Below, piece by piece: positions 37,488-50,982 of a DNA stretch of 64,000 nucleotides (positions are counted from its first letter, which is position 1; the number at the start of each line of letters is the position of its first letter). The DNA comes from Monomorium pharaonis. Taxonomy: Eukaryota; Arthropoda; Insecta; Hymenoptera; Formicidae. Location of the stretch: contig NC_050473.1 in the NCBI RefSeq assembly GCF_013373865.1, positions 16,593,597 through 16,657,596 on the forward strand. Reading direction: 5' to 3'. Made by a program: the position numbers and the translations under genes. A model generated the notes under the pieces. The model did not search any database. It was not told the origin of the DNA and was given only the letters and a program-made list of their open reading frames with translations.

Positions 37488-39562
37488 TTGTTGTCATCAC
37501 TCCCTGACGTAGGCTCTTATTATTGATGATTGTCATTTTTACTGCTGTGATGCGTGACCTGCATTTCGGATCCGCCAATTATTACAAATAATTATATATA
37601 TATTCACACATACACACTCGTATATATTCATACATACAAATATATATACGTATACATACACGTACAAATTGATATAGTAGTTTCTAGTGTCCTTTATCTT
37701 AGCTAACTTTTCTGAAACTTCAAGTACAACTTTCGATTACCTTGGTTTATTCATAAAGGGAGATAGCCGATTTTGTTATCTAACTTTTATTTTATCCGAA
37801 CATATGCAAAGAATAATTTTTACAGAAAGCTAACAAAATAGACTATCTTCCTTCACAAGTATCCACTTTCAAGTATCGCCAAACCGTCCATTGCAAACAT
37901 ATTAACGTTATGTATGACAAGTAATCTGAGGCAAACGGTGATGAACGAAAATCGCTGCGAACGAAACTGCAGCAGATATATCTCGAAATGCCTATTTATT
38001 AAGACTGAGATGTACAATACAATACTACAGAAAATAAGGTAATTTGCGCATTATCGTGAAGATATTGTCAATTAATCTCCGCCACTCGATCGCATCGCAA
38101 TCGAAAAGCAACATCGTAAAGTTGATATTGCCGCCTTGAAGTGCTCGCTTCTTAAAATTGCAATATGTAGACGTAATATGTAGACGCGATGAAGCAATGA
38201 AATTTCTTCTCTTACCGAAGCATCTCGCGAATTCCAAGAAGATAAAACGCTTTTAGACGACTCATACCTTTCATAGCATATGTCGGAATCTATTCGGGGG
38301 GAAAAGCCGTTTGAAATAAGTAAATCGGATACTCGTGGAGTTGCGTCTAGAGGCAAAATTCCCATCCGCTAAATTTCTTCGACGTACGGTTAACAATTCT
38401 GAGAGAGACAGAGCGCCGCGTTACGGTATTCGAGCGGGGTACGGAGCGACGTTCGGGTTGCGTTCGAAAACGCGAAAACTTTCGGAATAACATATAACGC
38501 GGGGTTGCGCGCGACCCGGCTATTTACGGTTCTCGCCGCAATGGGGAAGTATGAGAGAGACGCGCGCCACAATTAGCCGGTAAAGCTAACACGAGTGCGC
38601 ATAACGGAAGCATAATTTTCAATCAACGGCGGAAGAATTTCACCGTCGCCTTAAGCTTAATCATTGCAATTTGTATTACGGCTCAGGTGCGCATTCGTAG
38701 CGTACTAATGAAGCGGAACTTCCGAATGTAACATTTATCTGACGGTTAAATCTTCCCGTCCCCTCCGGAAATTTATAAAGTTTGCACGGTAGCGTCTGTT
38801 ATTGCTCTACGCTTCAGACTTCGCGCGCACGTGTCTGTAGTCTGAAGCAATTACGCTCTTCGTTACCTTGTTAATTACGCGCCCTTTTACGCCGGCATAT
38901 AAAATATCGTTGACACCAATTAAAGTTGTAAACAATGGCGCGGCCGCATCATTATCACATTCTGGGGGGCAAACTACTTTATTAGCCTAGTCTGCGGAGT
39001 TTTGTTCCTTTTTTTTTCTTCCTCCCCCTGCCGGAAGCTAACTGCATTCCAGTCCGCGAGAAGCCGCGACCGCGCGGAAAAATACAACCGGCAGCGGATA
39101 AACACCGACGTGGCGAGCCGTGGCAACAATTAATTCGTACCCGCTACTATCCATCAATTTATCAACGACCAAACGCCGGACGTTTGAACGCCTCTCTGAA
39201 AAAGTCGGGGGAGAGGGGAGGGAAACGAAACTGGGCGACCTCACTCAGGGCGATCAATTAACATAGAACGCTGAACCGTAACGGACCCGATTAATCAAAA
39301 TTGCTGTGCTTTTACAAACGTAAAACAACGTAAAAGGGATCTCGAAGAGACAGCTCTCCGGCGCGTACGGAACGTATCGGGCGCGTGCAATCGGAACCGC
39401 GGTGCATCCGGGAGTTGAGGAAATGAGAAACGGGTTTGTGCTGTAGGTTTAAAAAAAAAAATTGTTTGAAACGGCGGAACGATCGACAAAATCGATCACG
39501 GTGCGGTTACGTAAGAAAGCTTGATGCATCCCGATAACCAATAAATGGCTACATCGACGCAG

Positions 39563-39730
39563 GTAACCGGCGAACAGCCAGCGTGCGCTCGGTCGGCTAC
39601 TCGGACCTCTTCGTACTCAGCAAGAAGGACATGTGGGACGTGCTCAAGGAATATCCGGCTGCCAGGGTGCGCCTTGAGGCCATCGCAGTCAAGAGGCTGG
39701 AGAAGTACAAGAGAGCTCCTCTGGAGAAAG
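39563..39730 (+). CDS. Cngl: CNG channel exon: end of the binding domain
   Basis: The acceptor ends in CGCAG at 39562 and the donor GTGAGT begins at 39731; both are phase 1 and the exon is 56 codons long. It encodes GNRRTASVRSVGYSDLFVLS, KKDMWDVLKEYPAARVRLE, then AIAVKRLEKYKRAPLEK. In NRRTAS the second Arg is the phosphate-binding residue and the Thr after it is the position linked to cGMP preference in CNG channels, so this subunit keeps the residues needed to bind cyclic nucleotide. KKDMWDVLKEYP matches the C helix region that closes over the ligand. The exon is well conserved and intact. Confidence 0.97.
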
Positions 39731-42408
39731 GTGAGTCGAGCCTGTCTATGTCTCTCTCTCTCTTTCTCTTGTCTTCCCACTCGCGCGCATCAAGTTTATA
39801 TAAAAACATCAGCTATCATATTTCTTAACGGCGCTTGATAGATACGAAACAAATCGATCAGACGCCCCTCTTGAAATCACGCGGAACAACTTTCGAAATT
39901 CTCCTCGAGGAAATTTTTAACAAGCTTTTAACCGGAGAATAATCATCTAGGATGCTTTTACATTTAGATCTCGAAAGAAATGAACCTCACGACAATTTTT
40001 TTTTACTAATCCAAAATTAATATCTTTTATTTAAAAATTTGGAGACCCGATTTGTACAATAGAAACAAAAATATAACTTAGATACCGTTTAAACTCATTA
40101 AAATGTAATCGTTTAGCGCAAAAAAAAACGGGATGACTATTGAAGGTGCATCAACTGAATTTCCCTTTAGACATCACAAGCTTGAACTTTGAAGCGAACG
40201 ACTGATAACAAAAAATGGGATATGTAAAAAGTTCCCGGTTATCCCAACGAATCGGCTGATTACGACAACGTTCTCTCGTTTTATCCGGTGGAAACTTTAA
40301 CGAACGGGAGAGCCAACGGTTAACTGATGAAATGTACGACAGTCAAAAGAAAACTCCCTCGCGCTTTCACCCCTCGATATAATTCGGTTCGTTTTCTCTT
40401 CGTGTCTGCCCTAGGCGTGTCTCGTGAATGATTTGGAGATCGTTCGTGCTAGCTACGCTACATCTCGCGAAACTGGTATCGCATACGGAAATACGCTTAA
40501 AACTCCCTTTTCAATTCACTGGTACTCGGGAGTTAGCGTGAAACGGGTTCGAGTACGACTGCGGGCGCGTCGCGCGTCTTGCGAACAGCTTGGCGCACAA
40601 CCGAAACTCCCCGAATGCCTGAAACTTTCCTCGTTACCATCGTTAAAATAGCTAGACTCGTGGAAGTTTACGCGCCCTCGGCAAGGTAAGTTCTTCGGGG
40701 GCGCGGATGCCATCCGGGGAACTTCGAACCGGGACCAAGAATGGGGGATTCCATCAAGATATGCTCGTCGCTGCTACGGCGCATTAACGAATTAACGGTT
40801 GTAGAACATTGGACTGGAGTTCCGAGTATATAATAGTTGTTAAAGGTGCGTCTTTGAAGCGGATACCTTGTATCGTACAGATACGACGGCCACTGCGATT
40901 ACTTTGGAGCTCGTCATTTTTTTTTTTTTTTTTTTTTTCTTCGCGATTAGAGACGAAATTTCGTTACTTGAAGAGAACGGCTTTCTCCTGAAGTGTCTAA
41001 AAACTTTAGCCAGATAATCTGAAAATAATTCTGTTAGGCCAAAATAATTGTATCGGACACTCAAATTGATTACTACGGTGTCTAAACTTTTTACTCATCG
41101 CTTGAGCTTTCTACATAATTATTTTTAAGGTCCAACAAAATTTTTTAATCTATATCTGTACATTTCACTTTGTTTTAAATCAATAGGCAAGTTTTATTCC
41201 GACTTCTTTCGGAGATTGGTCTCGAAAAATATTTCCGCTCTCCAATTAAGAGATAGAAGTATGAGTATTGAGCAGACTTTGATGAGTGCTTCATTATTTA
41301 AGTGCTGCTATAAAGTCTTCTTTGCAAAAACTTGAATTAACTTTTTATTAACTCGGCCAATCGATATTAATGTTCTCATTTTTCATCGTACATGAATTCT
41401 AATTTTACTACGTAACAAAATATAACGTTGAAGATTAATGAAACATGTGAACGATCCATCTCCAAGAATCTCTTGATACTGTCTCTTTCGGATCGTGCGA
41501 CGGCTGTAAAATACACGCGTCTAAAAAAATATACACTACCTCGTTGAGTGCCCCGAGGGCTGTATGATATAAAAGTCTATCTCATATCGCTCGCCTTTTA
41601 TTTCCGAAAAAACCGTCGCCCAAAACATTCTTTTCGACCTCAATTTTTGCTGAAAAAACCCCCTCGCGGTGCTCTAGGCCATTCCTCCGCGTCGCACCCC
41701 TCTCGTTTCTTCCGCAGACGTAACGAGCGTCTAATGCAAGTGGGCTGTCGCGCATGAAAAGTCGCTTTCTGACGGTTTAGCCTCTCTCAGAAAAGTTTTC
41801 CAAAAGACGACTTGACGCTGATAAATATCGTCACGCGCCATGCCGAAAGGACGCGCCGGTACGTACAATTTTTAACCTGCCTGTCGTCTAAAATTATCAA
41901 AGCGAGACCTGATTACACGTTTAATCCGCAATCGGGTAAAACGTGCACGAAACTTGCTCGAGTTAAAATAAATTTCATTTGCCCGACGTTACTCGATAAG
42001 ATCTTGGCCGTAAAAGCGGGCTACCACTTTTCCCGTTTGAACTCCTTCCACAAGGGTAAGTAGTCGGAAACCCTTCGCCGCCGCCGGGTGTACAGGTAGA
42101 AACTCACAACGGCTCCACTCGACAGAGAACAATTTTATTTTTCGCTTTTACACGGACACAGGGGGATTCGAGGCTGCGCGAGGGGATAAACGACTGTATT
42201 ATGTTTGCCACCGCCGCAGTTCCGGCGACGCTCTCGGAAAGTTTCGCGTACGTCGCACACAGCGCGGCGAACTTCGGGGTTATCCCCGAGTACCGCAAGG
42301 TGAGCAAAGGGTGGCTGGTTCGTGCGCGCGCGCACGTCGCGCAGTTCCGTCGGATTAATTAATTAAACTCCTCAGCTCGTCGCTACGCCTATTACCAGCG
42401 CGCGCGCG

Positions 42409-42430
42409 CTCGCTCGCTCGCTCGCTCGCT
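42409..42430. repeat. (GCTC)n tetranucleotide repeat
   Basis: About five GCTC units follow a short CG run. Confidence 0.85.
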
Positions 42431-42859
42431 GACGAAAATCTATTGAACAAGAGGCGCAACGAAATCGCCTCTTCGCTTCGCTGAGCCCTTTCACCATCGC
42501 TCCGCGCTTACGCTGATACTCTCGATATTCCCGCGCGTTAATGTCTTGAAAGATTTTCGATCGGCGAAACTTTGGTCAAGCTTTTGAAAGACGTATTCCG
42601 GATCGTGGAAACTTTCAATGCGCCGTTTAACGTCAAATGCGACGTTGCTCCATATGAGCGAGCGCCACGTCTCGTTGAACTTAAAAGAGGATTGTGAGAC
42701 GGAGAACCTTTATTGAGTTTAAAGGAAAGGATATTAATAAGATACACACAATTACCGTCACAAATTGATTTTTTTTTTTTAACTTTTTTTAAAATATTTA
42801 AAAATGGAATACAATACGTAAATATAAATGTATTTACATCACTTTTTTTCGCGTTATTA

Positions 42860-43065
42860 CACTGAAAGAAATTTAGCTCTCACATGTTGAGTGAATTAGT
42901 GCCAATTAAATATTTGATTAATATAATCAACATTTAGTTTCAAATTTAGTAATACTTGCTAAATATTTGGAAAAGTAAATTTATTTTGGAATCATCAATC
43001 CAATGTTTAATTGGCATTATTTCATTCAACGTTGGATAGCTGCGTTGTGAAACTCTTTCCTCGGT
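42860..43065. mobile_element. MITE-like foldback element, copy B
   Basis: The left end CACTGAAAGAAATTTAGCTC pairs imperfectly with the right end (CTTTCCTCGGTTG in reverse). Inside, TGCCAATTAAA (near 42900) and TTTAATTGGCA (near 43009) are perfectly complementary, and GTTGAGTGAAT pairs with ATTCAACG. The element is about 205 bases, AT-rich and has no coding frame. It resembles copy A at 21198-21449 in reverse orientation. The foldback form and lack of a transposase frame suit a miniature inverted-repeat transposable element. Confidence 0.55.
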
Positions 43066-46000
43066 TGAAATGTTTAAATTGCACGTGTACTATATATGTG
43101 TACAAGTGTAATCATTTTTACGTAGCGGAAATCGTGTTATCTCGATTCAATGCCGCATACCGCAAATTCACCGCCACTGTTTTACATGTTTCCCTCATAT
43201 GTCTCATTTGCCTAATGCGAGAGAAACTGCACGCGGGGAGGTAAACGTGAGATGGAAATTAGACGGTCGCGTTTAACGCTAAATACGCGGAAACGGCGAA
43301 GGCCGCTATCTCTCGAGGACGTCTCTATCTACCGGGATTTACTCATCCGCATGCGAAATGTTTTCGTGACCTAATTCCCGGCATACGTAAAAGCGCGAAG
43401 AATGAACGAGGCGGAGGGGTACACCAGCGGCGAAAGTCGATGCCAGCCTGATGGAGATAAATGGCCGTAGGAGTCCCGGCAATTCTTTCCTTCCGGGGTG
43501 TCTCGTTGATCCGAAATGCGCGGAAAACGGCGGTCGGGATGCCGCGATATGACGGTATCAGCTTCGGTCTATGGGCCGGCCGTGTCCATGAGTTTGTGTA
43601 TCCTCTGTTTTCTGTTTTCTTGGGGAAAATATGTGCGGTATATATGTAGGGACGTCCAGGAGACCCGCTGTCCTTCCATAAATTCCAGAAGGCGAATTAA
43701 GAAGAACAAAGGAGTGTATATGATTTTATTCGCAACTGGGGAAGCTAGAGAATATCTCCGTGTGAATATAAAGGGTGAAAATAAAGGAAAAATTGTCGCC
43801 TTCGATGGCATGTTAAAAGTTTGTAGAAAGAAAGTCTGAGATTCCATATAAACAGACGTTATTCCTCCATAAGAGCTCTCTTGTTATGAAAGATTTATTT
43901 TCGTGTTTTTCGTTTACTTCTGCTTCTTCTAACAATAAGGCTTTCAGAATAGGTGACTTATAATTTCAAGACAAGGTCTTATGCCCTAAGCTTTTGTCTC
44001 TAGCACAATGCCCGTCTTACGTCTGCAATGCTAAGAGTCATTTTGTCAGCGATGGTAAAATATTGTATAATAATAAAAGTATTGCTAACTGTATTTTTAT
44101 ACATATTGCCAAATGTGTAGCAGTATGTAATAATAAATGGTGTAATAAATAATATTGCCTTGAAATTACAAGTCAGCCAATCTGCTGAGGCACTAAAAAA
44201 GAAAGTAAGTATGATGAGAAAGGTCCGAAAGCTGTGATTTTGATACGGCGAATTTTAGGAGCTGTAAAAACGGCATTGAATAGAACGAGATACTCTATTT
44301 GAGCACCCCTTGAAGAATGTCGCACCGGTTTTTTGTTCCTTTTTTTTTAGCACTCGAATTATCCGTATTTTCCGATAATACGCTTACGCCGCTGAAATTT
44401 ATTTCGTTTATAAACTTTTCGAGCGATTCATCACCATCATAACGACCGGACTTTCATTCGGCGCTCATCCCGTCGCGCAAGAGCCAATGTACTTTCACGT
44501 CGCAGCGAGGGGTGACGTATGGGAAATTAGGTCGCTGTAATAAGTGTAATGCGTAGCGTGAGTTACGGCGGCGAATTATGGGCGAGAGGAGGTAGCGGTG
44601 TTGCGTGCGATGTTGTAGGCGATGCCAGGAGCGAGATCCGCTCCAGGCTTTATCGATCCGCCGCCTGTTATCGGTGCAACGTCCCCTAATTAACATAAAA
44701 GTGAAGCGACAAAGACCCGTCGCCGCTGCAACGTCACAGGCTCGAAAGTCAACGCGACTCTACGCGGACCGCGGATTCAAGGTAGGCATCAAACAACGGT
44801 AGCGACACGACGCAAAGTACATAAAAAAATCGTGCCGCGTGACGCGAAATTTACACGAATGTCGCGGCGCTATTAAGCTTTATCCGAAATTTAATTATCA
44901 AATTCACTTTTAATTAAAATATTTCAGAAACTAAAGTTCTAATCAAAAATCTAATGACAATTTTATTATATAATATTGATGCGAACTTATCCGATTAAAA
45001 TCGGTGCCTGTGATTCAATGTTGTAAGTGTTGCAATCTTTTTGTAACCGACTGAACCAGAGTCCTAGGTAAAAGTATAGTATAGGGCGTAGGGATAATTG
45101 AAGAGCGATGACGTTATGATTTGGCGTGCCCGGCTCATATTTTTTAAATATTTCCAAGATTCTATCTTTGATATTAATAAATGTATATATAAGAATGCAA
45201 TTAATGCGACTCGGGCACATCAAGTTTGTTTCATTATCTGTTATTGTTGGCAACATTTCCGTTTTTCAAATAATTTTTGAATAAATTTTTAAAGGATTTT
45301 TCTAAGTCTTTCTTAAAAATATACTTGGCTAATTTAATTGATCTTGTAGTCATTTTTGGACGCGTTTATGTACTGGACGTAACTTTTTTACCTTTGTAAG
45401 GTTTTTGATAGGTTTGATAAACTGTGCAAAAGGAAAGATACGCGATCACGCCTTCATAAATAAAGGAATAACTTATATTTAGACACCTAATTGAAATAGC
45501 TTCAAAGAATCGCGCCTCGTGCGTCACGAAGATAACAATTTTTTTGGGTTTGTCGTCGCGTCCACGCTATTGGCATCTTGATCCGCGATTTACCTTCCAT
45601 GATGACGTGATATTTAAAGGTCACTTTAATTACAAGGGATTTTTAATTTAAGTGACCTGTGCTCACACGTTCTACATAACAATCAGTTGTAGATATTATT
45701 AAAAAATTCTATTGACTAGAAATGTTTATCGAGTGCATCGATTGTAAAAAACTACATATTATTTACATTATTTATAAAAGTATTACGATTCTTTTAATAT
45801 TTATACAGTGCGTGAGTTACACACGAAAAGACCGGTGTTGCTAGAGGATCCAAAAAGATGAAAAGATATAAATTTGAACATAATGTAAACTAAATTACGT
45901 AAATAATGTAAATTAAATTAGATTACAAAATAATTGTAAGATACTCAAGTTGTTTAAAAATTTTTGCAGCATTATTCGCCATATTAAAATTGTATACATA

Positions 46001-47165
46001 ATTATTTTGATGACCAAATATTTAGATCTAGCTGTATTTAGCTAAATTTTTAGATGCTTTGGCAAAATCCTGAAATTCTAAGATGAATAGATCGTCGAAA
46101 ACGAACTTTCTGCCGTAATGTTCGAAGCTTCTACAGCGATTAATATGTCTGTGGCGAGGTAATGACATTGTCACGAAGAGGAAACCTGTAACGAGTAGAT
46201 CGGAAGATCATGCATTCCATGCTCGACCATCGAAGGATCTGCATCAAAGTGAAATAGCGTACCATTGCCGCGCCACTGAATACTGTCGGCGTCGGTTAAA
46301 TGTCAACGCGCTCCATGCAAAAGCGGAAATTCGAGAGCACGTATGGATCGTATCGGGCACAACGCATGTAAACACGATTCATGGATAACTCACGATTGCG
46401 AATGAATGATATCCTAAATAAATGGCCAGCTCTCGTCGTTGTTTCCCCTCGTCGTCGTATTTCGTAAATTCCGACGGTTAAGCTTACCCTGCTCGGTGAA
46501 AGCGATTCCAGCAAGATGGTGAAAAACGACAGCGACGATAATACCGCGATTCTTTTCCTTTTTTTCAGACCATCTGATCGTCGCGGTTTTCAACGTAATG
46601 CCCTGTGCAAAAACAGATTTTATCGAAGATGAAAAAGGAGTCCGTGAATGAAACACGGAAACAATTAATTAACGTGTTATTTCACATTGATTAATTTGCG
46701 AAATTATTCATTATTTTGTGGTATTACTTTTTTACACACACGGAATGTTGCTTGTCAAAAATAGAACACGTTACATACGTCTCTCTTAAATTTTCTGAAA
46801 TACTGCGTATCTGTATTTCTTGCTTATTGCAGCTTATTTTACAACTTATTTTATTCATTCTTTTAGCAATTATTCATTACTCTTTCGTTATTTTTGCAGC
46901 AAATAAAGAGAAGGTATTTGATTATTTGCGGCCAATTTAAATTTGCCGTTTTATTCTTAAAAATTACATTTAACGGGGACGTTACAGAGACATTAATTAA
47001 CAAATTTAAACCAGTACAAAGCGTACAAATTAATATCGAAACATCGAACTGAAAATAGAATGAAATAAATTGTTTCAATGCAGATAAATAATATAATACT
47101 GTTAAGCCAATGCACCGCGCAACGCGTATCAATGCTGCGTATTAAAGCGGAATGTGGATTTTCAG

Positions 47166-47489
47166 TTGCCATGGGCAGGTGCCAGAGCACACCCGGCTTG
47201 GTCGAGTCGCGAGGCCGCGTGTCGCTGGAGGATATGTGGATATCGCCGATCGACCTCAAGTCCAGCCACGCATACTCGACGGCCGCCTCGCTGTTCTCAC
47301 CGAGCCCGAGCCCGGTGACGGCTCGGCCGGCCGCGGGGACTCTGGCCGACGCGAATAACGTGCCCAGGGGCACGGACAGCCCGGTAAGCGGCGCCAGCAG
47401 CGGGCCCAGCAGCGAGGACCAGACGGCCAGGGCGCAGCCATCAGCCACCACTCAAGCCTCCACCGGCAAACAGTCTACCACTTATTCTG
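47166..47489 (+). CDS. Cngl: CNG channel exon: Ser/Pro-rich linker after the binding domain
   Basis: The acceptor ATTTTCAG ends at 47165 and the donor GTAAGT begins at 47490; both are phase 1 and the exon is 108 codons long. It starts VAMGRCQSTPGLVESRGR, then VSLEDMWISPIDLKSSHAYS, then a Ser, Pro, Ala and Thr-rich stretch to TYSG. The first 30 residues (QSTPGLVESRGRV..E.MWI) look like a family-conserved motif; the rest is low in complexity and probably disordered. It joins the binding domain to the C-terminal zipper. Codon use is strongly GC-rich, unlike the flanking introns, which supports coding. An antisense frame over the same bases is a shadow. Confidence 0.93.
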
Positions 47490-50400
47490 GTAAGTTTCTT
47501 CCCATTCATTTTTTTTTTTTTTCCGATACGACGTTAGGAGTACGCTTTCTCAACATTTTGTTTGAGTGCGTCTTCTACTCGTAAGATTTTAAAGTTTCTG
47601 GCACACCCCTGCGGTACTCTAGCAGTGTGAATACTTTATTAGACTAATTAGAAGTATCTCACTTTTCTTTAAAGCGTTTCAAAAATCTGTAAAAATTCTT
47701 GAACATACTTCTAAATTTTAGAACGAGTGTCTGCATTTCTTTTTGGAAAAAATTAACTGAAGTTTAATTTAATTACCTTCGAAATTTCGAGAGACTTTCA
47801 TGGATAGAAATTGATCGAACACAGAGTACTCGTGATTGGGCCTTATAGGGATTAAAAAGGATTTTCATGCGATAAGATAGATATAGATCTGTTATAATTT
47901 GTATTATTATGTGTTATAACTCTCTGCATACTTTGGTATATTTATAGCAGAAATCGGAACTTATAATCCTCTTACGGTCTCGCCAGCGGTAGCTATAACT
48001 ACTGGCTAATTCAGTTTAATTGACTACTACGTCATCTCCCAAAAACCCGATAAAATTAAAGCTGGTCAATGGAAGTTTGGATTATCAAGTGAAAAATATT
48101 GATATTAATTTGCAATCATTACATGGAGTAATAAACGCCGCTGGGAAATGAAACGTTTTTATTTTTTGCAAAATAAGTAGTAAGAAATATCCTAGGGAAA
48201 TAGAAAATAAAATAAGCAAAGTAAGTAAGTTTATCCTCCGAGTGAATTCAATATAATGATTTATGGAAAGAAGCAGATATTTCCGTAAGCACTCGAGACA
48301 TCGTGTAATCATGTAAATTGTGTTTTCCGATCATCGATAAAACGCTTGCACAAACGCGAATGGAAATTTTATCCTATCCAATCACGTTTGATATCTCGTA
48401 AATTCGTTTTACCTGCGTACGACAAATTTCACATCGGATTTATTCTAAAAAATATCATCGATTACTACACCTCGAGCGATTTCTTTCCGCGATAGAACGA
48501 TGGCCGGAGTATATAAATCATTTGCTGATAACCGATGCGGGAGCCGGCGATGTGCTCGCGCAAACTGCTGACGCAAAACCGTAGTTTCTTATAGACTATA
48601 AGACTTCGCGATTAAGTGAAGCGCGAACATGGAGAGAATAGGAAGACCTTGATAGCCTCTCACTTTCTAGTCATCAATATTTCACGTTCCATAAAAGCTT
48701 TTTTAGAAAGGCCGTGTAATGTTTGTACCATAAACCATCGATGTCGTTACGTTCGATTGAACGTTTTGTAATAAGTTTCATCCTGGAATATTTTTAGAAC
48801 AAAAGGCTCTGAAACACGCGCGCGCGCATACACACACACGCTGAGTTCCAGATTCTCCGCAATTAACATTATGGAAATTGTCATCATTCATGATATTCCT
48901 AGAAATGCACTTTATTGTTTATATCGTTTACGATTTCATTTATTTCGGCAAATTTAATCGTCATATTTGAATAAGCTTTGTTTATCGCTGCTTATGAAGA
49001 GCAAGATTGATGAACCGTGCCGTGAAATATTGTGCGCGTCCCCGGTAGAGACTTTATCGCGCCTTCATAAACGAACGGGACGCGATCTTGCAAATCTCGC
49101 TGCGATCGGATTAGAATTTCGCGGCATGTGTGCGTGCGTATACGTCCGTATGTGATCTCATTGCAAATCAAATCTAACCGGACGTAAATAACACGCGCCG
49201 GCGTGTGTCGCGCGCGTTTATCGGCGCGGCTGTAAAACGGCAAAAAGGTAAATTCAGAAATATCACGCGGATAATGAATGACGAACGACGCTCGGCGCCA
49301 CTCGTAAAATACATCCGCCCGACCATTAACCCCGATAGATACGATAGGTAGTAACGATTTTAACGTGTTTTCGCCGACGTTTATATGCCGTTTGGGGAAT
49401 AAAGCCACCCCTCTCCTTCCCGCCCTCCCGCCTCGCCTTCGCGCCCTGGAAATTTCACACTGATAATCGAACGGTTCCGTTTCGCGAGCCGTGTTTATAT
49501 GAACGAAACACGGTGTATGGCACGAGTGTCCCACCCCACAATTAAAACGACAGATCTCGCCGCGGAACGGTAACAAATCGAATGCGAATCGACAGCGGGC
49601 CGACGGTGATTCAACGAAATATATCGCCGTGATCGCCGGGGTAACGTTAAAATGGAAAAGCGATAGATCCTCCCCCCTAGAAACAGCCCGCATTTCCGTG
49701 CGAGAGTTTGAATCGCTGACGCGAGGAGTGACACGATCAAGACGAGTCTCTCGACAATACCCCGGGTTTCCTGAATGGCCGGACGACGCGGCCAGGGCAA
49801 ATTCGTGAATTAGTAAGCAGTTTGCTGATGCTAATTCTCGTACGTTGTATCAAACCCTCGACCGAGAGAGAAAGAGAGAGAGAGAGTGTGTGTGTGTACG
49901 GCTCATCTTGCATGCGAAATTCTATTATCGCGCAATGGTGCAACCAAATGTTGCCGAGAGAGAAATACTAATCGCGCGCATTAATCAACATTACTGAATC
50001 ACAAAGACTCGCGTGCGCGCGCGCGCCCTTGAAAATATATTTCGCATTCGTGCACGTCGACGTAGTTAAGTGCGGAACTCGTTTGTTGCTCTTTCCAACG
50101 CTCATCCAACTTTCAACGGTTGATAATTGCGCGCGCTTGTACGCTCTGTATATAGCGGCGGGGTGAGAGAGACAAAACTTCGTATTCACGTGTATATTTA
50201 GCGGATAGTTACTATATATATATACGTAACGCTAAATGTCTCCCACTGAAACGCGATCTCCATGTTAGAGAGATAGTGAATAAATCGACCGCCAGTAACG
50301 ACCTCACGAATTCGTATTGGGCGTTTCTTCGTTCGCTTATTCTCTTCCCTATTATTTATTAAACTATTATTGAGCTTTCGGACCCACAGTCTTATTCAGG

Positions 50401-50982
50401 GTATTTACTATCGAAAAAAAGACCAGGGAAAATCTGGACTTTTAAGGGAATTTCTTTTTTTTTATCGTTTAAAATCAAAAGATTTTATTAATATTTATGT
50501 AATTTTACTTTCAAATTTAAATTCTTTGTTTCTGATGATAAAATTGTGTCTTCGATCATTTTTTCTTGATAATGCAAAATATCGACAATCAGCAGTAAAT
50601 ATAGTATTTGCACTCTCATATAACTCGCGAGATTTTAGAAGACAATACATCGCTCTAAATTGATTTAATCATCTTTCGAATTTTCGTTCATATTATTTCA
50701 ATTACTTCCTCAAATTTAATAATCAAAACTCTCAAGTACCTTTTCTTTGATTGTATAACTGATCGATGAACATTAAATAAACTTATTTCAAAATTACATT
50801 AAAAATTTTTTTAATCTTCTGATTTTTTGAATAAAATTCCTTGTAAATCCAGGAGAATTTTTCATAAGATTATGAGTGATGTAAACATTCTGTATGATAT
50901 TTTCATTACAAGAACACATCAAAAACGAATGTAAACTTGCGAAAAATATAAACAGTCTCTGTACCTATGCATCTCGTTTCAG
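47490..50982 (+). other. CNG intron (3493 bases)
   Basis: GT at 47490 and AG at 50982. It holds a 233-codon minus-strand open frame (48992-49693, described in the findings) and GA/GT repeats at 49864-49897. No exon of the channel is recognised inside. Confidence 0.85.
49864..49897. repeat. (GA)n(GT)n microsatellite
   Basis: A GA run passes into a GT run. It lies in the last long CNG intron. Confidence 0.85.

Larger units (their letters stand above)
34189..39562 (+). other. CNG intron (5374 bases)
   Basis: GT at 34189 and AG at 39562. Contents: GC-rich patch at 35.4-36.1 kb with a near-perfect palindrome (35842-35863) and a CT run (35745-35763), a long CT/AC microsatellite (37427-37485), and GC-rich DNA at 38.2-39.5 kb. 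No extra exon is recognised. Confidence 0.85.
39731..47165 (+). other. CNG intron (7435 bases)
   Basis: GT at 39731 and AG at 47165. Contents: a CT run (39751-39770), 22 T in a row (40917-40938), a GCTC run (42409-42430), the MITE-like copy B (42860-43065) and several AT-rich stretches. Small frames inside show no domain. Confidence 0.85.

Noticed and set aside
37281..37578. Frames reading through the CT/AC microsatellite
   Set aside because: Ser-Leu, His-Thr and Cys-Val repeats are artefacts of the simple repeat inside a CNG intron.
40917..40938. Run of 22 T as a possible retroposon poly(A) tail in reverse
   Set aside because: No recognisable element body or flanking target duplication was seen next to it.
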